Made by a program: the position numbers and the translations under genes. Shown here one piece after another: positions 61,588-64,000 of a stretch of DNA of 64,000 nt. Within the stretch, counting starts at the first letter, position 1. Each line of letters opens with the position of its first letter. Under the pieces are notes generated by a model. That model was given only the letters and a program-made list of their open reading frames with translations, did no database searches and was not told the origin of the DNA. Source of the stretch: Palleniella muris (lineage in GTDB: Bacteria > Bacteroidota > Bacteroidia > Bacteroidales > Bacteroidaceae). The DNA lies in the NCBI RefSeq assembly GCF_004792655.1, contig NZ_SRZC01000020.1, positions 16,861-80,860 of the forward strand, written 5' to 3'.

Positions 61588-61653
61588 GGAAGGTTACCTT
61601 GCACACTGCGAAAGGTAGCCTTTTCCATAAGGAAAGGTAATCTTTAAGACAAC
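61588..61653. repeat. 22-bp periodic near-palindrome cluster, locus D
   Basis: Three consecutive 22-base units start at 61588, 61610 and 61632, with cores GGAAGGTTACCTT, GAAAGGTAGCCTTTT and GAAAGGTAATCTTT. Same design as loci A, B and C. It lies downstream of the LuxR-type gene. The remaining 61654-61950 is AT-rich and holds no gene I can support. Confidence 0.7.
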
Positions 61654-61953
61654 AAACCAATAGGAAAAACACTGCTATTTGGGGCAAAAAACGCCCGAAA
61701 AGTGACGAAAAAAAGTGCTTTTCATGTATATTTGTTTTGTTCTTAAAATGTAATAATATGATATTCAGATAGTTATTGAAAATTGAAAAACCATGCAATA
61801 TTCCGCAAATTATTTTCTTTGGTCGTTTTTATGCGAGGTATTAAGGGACAAAATGCGGCGAGTTTTCTAATTTGTTACTGCCATTATGCGTGAAGATAGC
61901 AATATTTACATGCAAAATGTACGGAAATACATAGAGATGACAAACGGAATGTG

Positions 61954-61961
61954 TACCTTTG
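61954..61961 (+). promoter_or_regulatory. Promoter -7 element for the SASA esterase gene
   Basis: TACCTTTG lies 26 bases before the ATG at 61987. The start point near 61968 argues against starts at 61951 or 61966. Confidence 0.5.
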
Positions 61962-61986
61962 CCACATGACTTCAAAATTTATTTCA

Positions 61987-62868
61987 ATGAGAAACATATT
62001 AATGTTTTTTGCCATGTTGTGTTCTGTTACGACTATGGCAAAGAAGGAAAAGAACGAGCCTGTTGCTGTTATTATCACTGCTGGGCAATCGAACACGGAC
62101 GGCAGGGTGATGAACAGTGAGTTGCTGGAGTACATAAAAAGCAACGGTTTCAAGCACTGCCACTGGTGCTATGGCAGTGGAGGGCAGTTGCGCACTGATG
62201 GTTTCAAGCTGTTTTGGCCGAAGATTGTGCATGACAAGAACCCTGAGCGTTGGGCGTATGATGCAGTGGTGTATTACCGTTTGGAACAGGCTTTGCAGCG
62301 TGATTTTTATGTAATCAAGTGGTCGCTTGGCGGTACTGCCATTGACCCGGAGTGTGCGAGCACGAGCAAGAAATATTGGACGGCGGACGAGAAATGGCTG
62401 ACCGGGAACACATCGACCCTTACAGGTGGGAAGTCGCTGCTGAAATCGTTCACGGAGGAGATAGACCTCTGTATCGACAGGCAGTTGAGCCGGTTGCCGG
62501 AAGGTTATGACATCAAGGCATTCCTTTGGCATCAGGGCGAGAGCGACCGTAGGGCAGGGACGCGCTATTATGACAATCTGAAAGGCGTTGTGGAGTATGT
62601 CCGTCAGCATCTTGTGCAGAAAACGGGAAAGAAGAAATATGCCAAACTGCCTTTTATCTGTGGTACTGTGGCAAGGAGTAACAAGCAGTACAACAAGGAT
62701 GTTGAGGAAGCGCAACGCAAATTGATGAAGGACATGAAGAATTTCTATGTTGTGGACATGTCGGACGCTGAACTGCAGAGAGACCAACTGCATTTCACTG
62801 CACCTGCGGCAGAGCGTTTGGGCAATGGCATGTATGAGGTTCTTGCCAAGATAATGAAACTGAAATAG
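61987..62868 (+). CDS. Secreted SASA-type carbohydrate acetylesterase
   Basis: A 293-aa exported esterase of the sialate O-acetylesterase/CE6-like SGNH group. The signal peptide is MRNILMFFAMLCSVTTMAKK-like. Block I is VIITAGQSNTDGRV (Ser), the conserved VIKWSLGGTAIDPE lies near residue 118, FLWHQGESDRRAG near 180, and the Asp-His pair is in DQLHFTAPAAERLGNGM near the C-terminus. The expected substrates are acetylated plant polysaccharides such as xylan or pectin. It ends two bases before the CE4 gene, so the two form an operon. The start is set by the promoter box and the signal peptide. Confidence 0.85.
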   Translation: MRNILMFFAMLCSVTTMAKKEKNEPVAVIITAGQSNTDGRVMNSELLEYIKSNGFKHCHWCYGSGGQLRTDGFKLFWPKIVHDKNPERWAYDAVVYYRLEQALQRDFYVIKWSLGGTAIDPECASTSKKYWTADEKWLTGNTSTLTGGKSLLKSFTEEIDLCIDRQLSRLPEGYDIKAFLWHQGESDRRAGTRYYDNLKGVVEYVRQHLVQKTGKKKYAKLPFICGTVARSNKQYNKDVEEAQRKLMKDMKNFYVVDMSDAELQRDQLHFTAPAAERLGNGMYEVLAKIMKLK

Positions 62869-62870
62869 CT

Positions 62871-63806
62871 ATGTGGAAGGCAATTCTATTTCTTTTGTTG
62901 GTGGGTGCTACAGGTGAAATTTCTGCCAAAGCCAAGCTGCCGGCGACAGAGGGTGGCAGTGCACAGTCGGCAACCGTTGAAATTGCCAAATGGAGGCATG
63001 GCTGTCAGTATGCCGTCAGCCTGACATTCGACGACGGATTGCAGGAACATTATACAGAAGTCTTCCCTCGATTGCGCGAACAGAATCTGCAAGGCACATT
63101 TTGGCTGATAGGTTCTGCCATAAACAATGGCAGCTTTAAGCAATGGAAGACCGTTTCTTGGGAGCAGGCTAAGGAAATGGCTGACAGTGGAATGGAGATG
63201 TCGAACCATGGGTTCAATCATCGTTCTGTCACTAAACTGACACCCGAAGAAATTGTGGAACAGGCGCGATTGAATGACGATGTGATAGAGCTACATACCG
63301 GACTCAGACCCACAACGTTCTGTTTCCCGGGCAATCAAAAGACAGAAATTGCAGACAGCCTGCTTTCTGTCGGGCGAGTCGGATTGCGTACATTCCAGAC
63401 ATCGTGGGGCGGCAAACGCATAAGCACGACAAGGAATGATTTGATAGGATACTTCAAGGAAGCGGTGAAAAGCAATGATTGGTTTGTGACAATGACGCAT
63501 GGCATCAGTTATGGCTACGATAATTGTGCAGAAGATACGGCACAGTTGTGGAATTTTTTTCGTTTCCTTAATGATAACCGTCAACTCTATTGGACGGCTA
63601 CATTCCATGATGTTGCCGTGTACGGCAAAGTGCGTGATAATACAACACTGCTGGTTAAGCGGAAACGCGGACGCCTGCATGTCAAGTGTTCATGTCCATT
63701 AGATGAGAAACTCTATGCCACCATGCTGACACTTATTGTGAAGACTGCCAATGGTGGCACGAAGCTCGTGGATGTTAATCCGTTTGGTGGTGAGGTTGTA
63801 ATCTGA
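62871..63806 (+). CDS. Secreted polysaccharide deacetylase (CE4-like)
   Basis: NodB-homology deacetylase with a signal peptide (MWKAILFLLLVGATGEISAK). Motif 1 is VSLTFDDGLQEHYTEVFP (metal Asp), motif 2 is MSNHGFNHRSVTKL with the HxxxH metal histidines, motif 3 is PTTFCFPGNQKTE, and TMTHGISYGYDN near 213 carries a late catalytic histidine. The length of 311 aa includes a C-terminal beta extension. It probably deacetylates a glycan together with the esterase directly upstream. The substrate is not determined. No gene is visible between its stop and 64000. An ATG at 63994 may start the next one. Confidence 0.86.
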   Translation: MWKAILFLLLVGATGEISAKAKLPATEGGSAQSATVEIAKWRHGCQYAVSLTFDDGLQEHYTEVFPRLREQNLQGTFWLIGSAINNGSFKQWKTVSWEQAKEMADSGMEMSNHGFNHRSVTKLTPEEIVEQARLNDDVIELHTGLRPTTFCFPGNQKTEIADSLLSVGRVGLRTFQTSWGGKRISTTRNDLIGYFKEAVKSNDWFVTMTHGISYGYDNCAEDTAQLWNFFRFLNDNRQLYWTATFHDVAVYGKVRDNTTLLVKRKRGRLHVKCSCPLDEKLYATMLTLIVKTANGGTKLVDVNPFGGEVVI

Positions 63807-64000
63807 TTATTAGTTATTTTTTTTGAGTGGCATTCGGATGTTTCGGTATTGAATATTACTATTGATTTATTCAATTGTGTACAGGTCATTTGTGAAAGTT
63901 GAAATAAAAATTGATTTTGTTGACTAACAGAGTCAATGTTATCAATGAAGTTGTTTAAACTAATTGTATTTAAGACATTTTTTAACAAACATGACTATGA

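Overview
The window looks like a chromosome segment of a Bacteroidota bacterium, most likely Prevotella or a close relative in the Prevotellaceae. Supporting signs are the repeated Bacteroidota-type promoters (TTTG, about 20 nt, then TAnnTTTG), the serine palmitoyltransferase of sphingolipid makers, a GldB-type lipoprotein, DPP-IV, TrpB2, the BCAA operon with an embedded acyl-ACP thioesterase, and many secreted pectin- and hemicellulose-acting enzymes. This placement is inferred from gene content, not from a marker-gene comparison.

Layout. 1-4.5 kb: 3' end of gapA, a secreted rhamnogalacturonan lyase, and miaA. 4.7-9.5 kb: glycogen operon (debranching enzyme, GT4/5-type glycosyltransferase, GH57). 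9.8-11.7 kb: Kdo genes kdsA-kdsD on the minus strand. 12-19.5 kb: a D-2-hydroxyacid dehydrogenase, then ilvD-ilvB-ilvN-thioesterase-ilvC. 19.7-22.5 kb: an IS982-type element with a nonsense-mutated transposase, a lipoprotein, and a membrane protein/winged-helix regulator pair with operator-like palindromes. 22.6-30.5 kb: tRNA-Ser, GH43, dinB, HAD phosphatase, a lipid kinase divergent from serine palmitoyltransferase, a secreted protein, tRNA-Pro. 30.6-40.4 kb: map, tsaD, pncC, a hemerythrin-LuxR regulator, a GldB-like lipoprotein, DPP-IV, an SPFH protein, a FabK/NMO flavoprotein, glutaminase. 40.7-44.8 kb: GH28, an SGNH esterase, trpB2.

45.4-54.3 kb is the most notable region, a CRISPR-Cas locus. 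It has a leader and a 13-repeat array, then a reverse transcriptase-Cas1 fusion gene and cas2 on the plus strand. Convergent to these, on the minus strand, are a 1265-aa Cas13b effector with both terminal HEPN RxxxxH motifs and, overlapping its stop codon, a 487-aa protein with a CorA-like layout (large soluble part, two C-terminal membrane helices, basic tail). Described VI-B loci usually lack adaptation genes and carry the small Csx27 or Csx28, so both the RT-Cas1/Cas2 module and this large membrane protein appear unusual. A coherent reading is RNA-capable spacer acquisition feeding an RNA-targeting nuclease that is coupled to a membrane effector.

54.5-64 kb: uxaC, a PIF1-like helicase, a hipBA module whose antitoxin gene has an in-frame stop, a DUF1349 protein, a LuxR regulator, a SASA-type esterase and a CE4 deacetylase. 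Short repeats are scattered between genes: clusters of near-palindromes with an exact 22-bp period at four loci, two families of MITE-like elements, and promoter-bearing GCTGCACCTC repeats.
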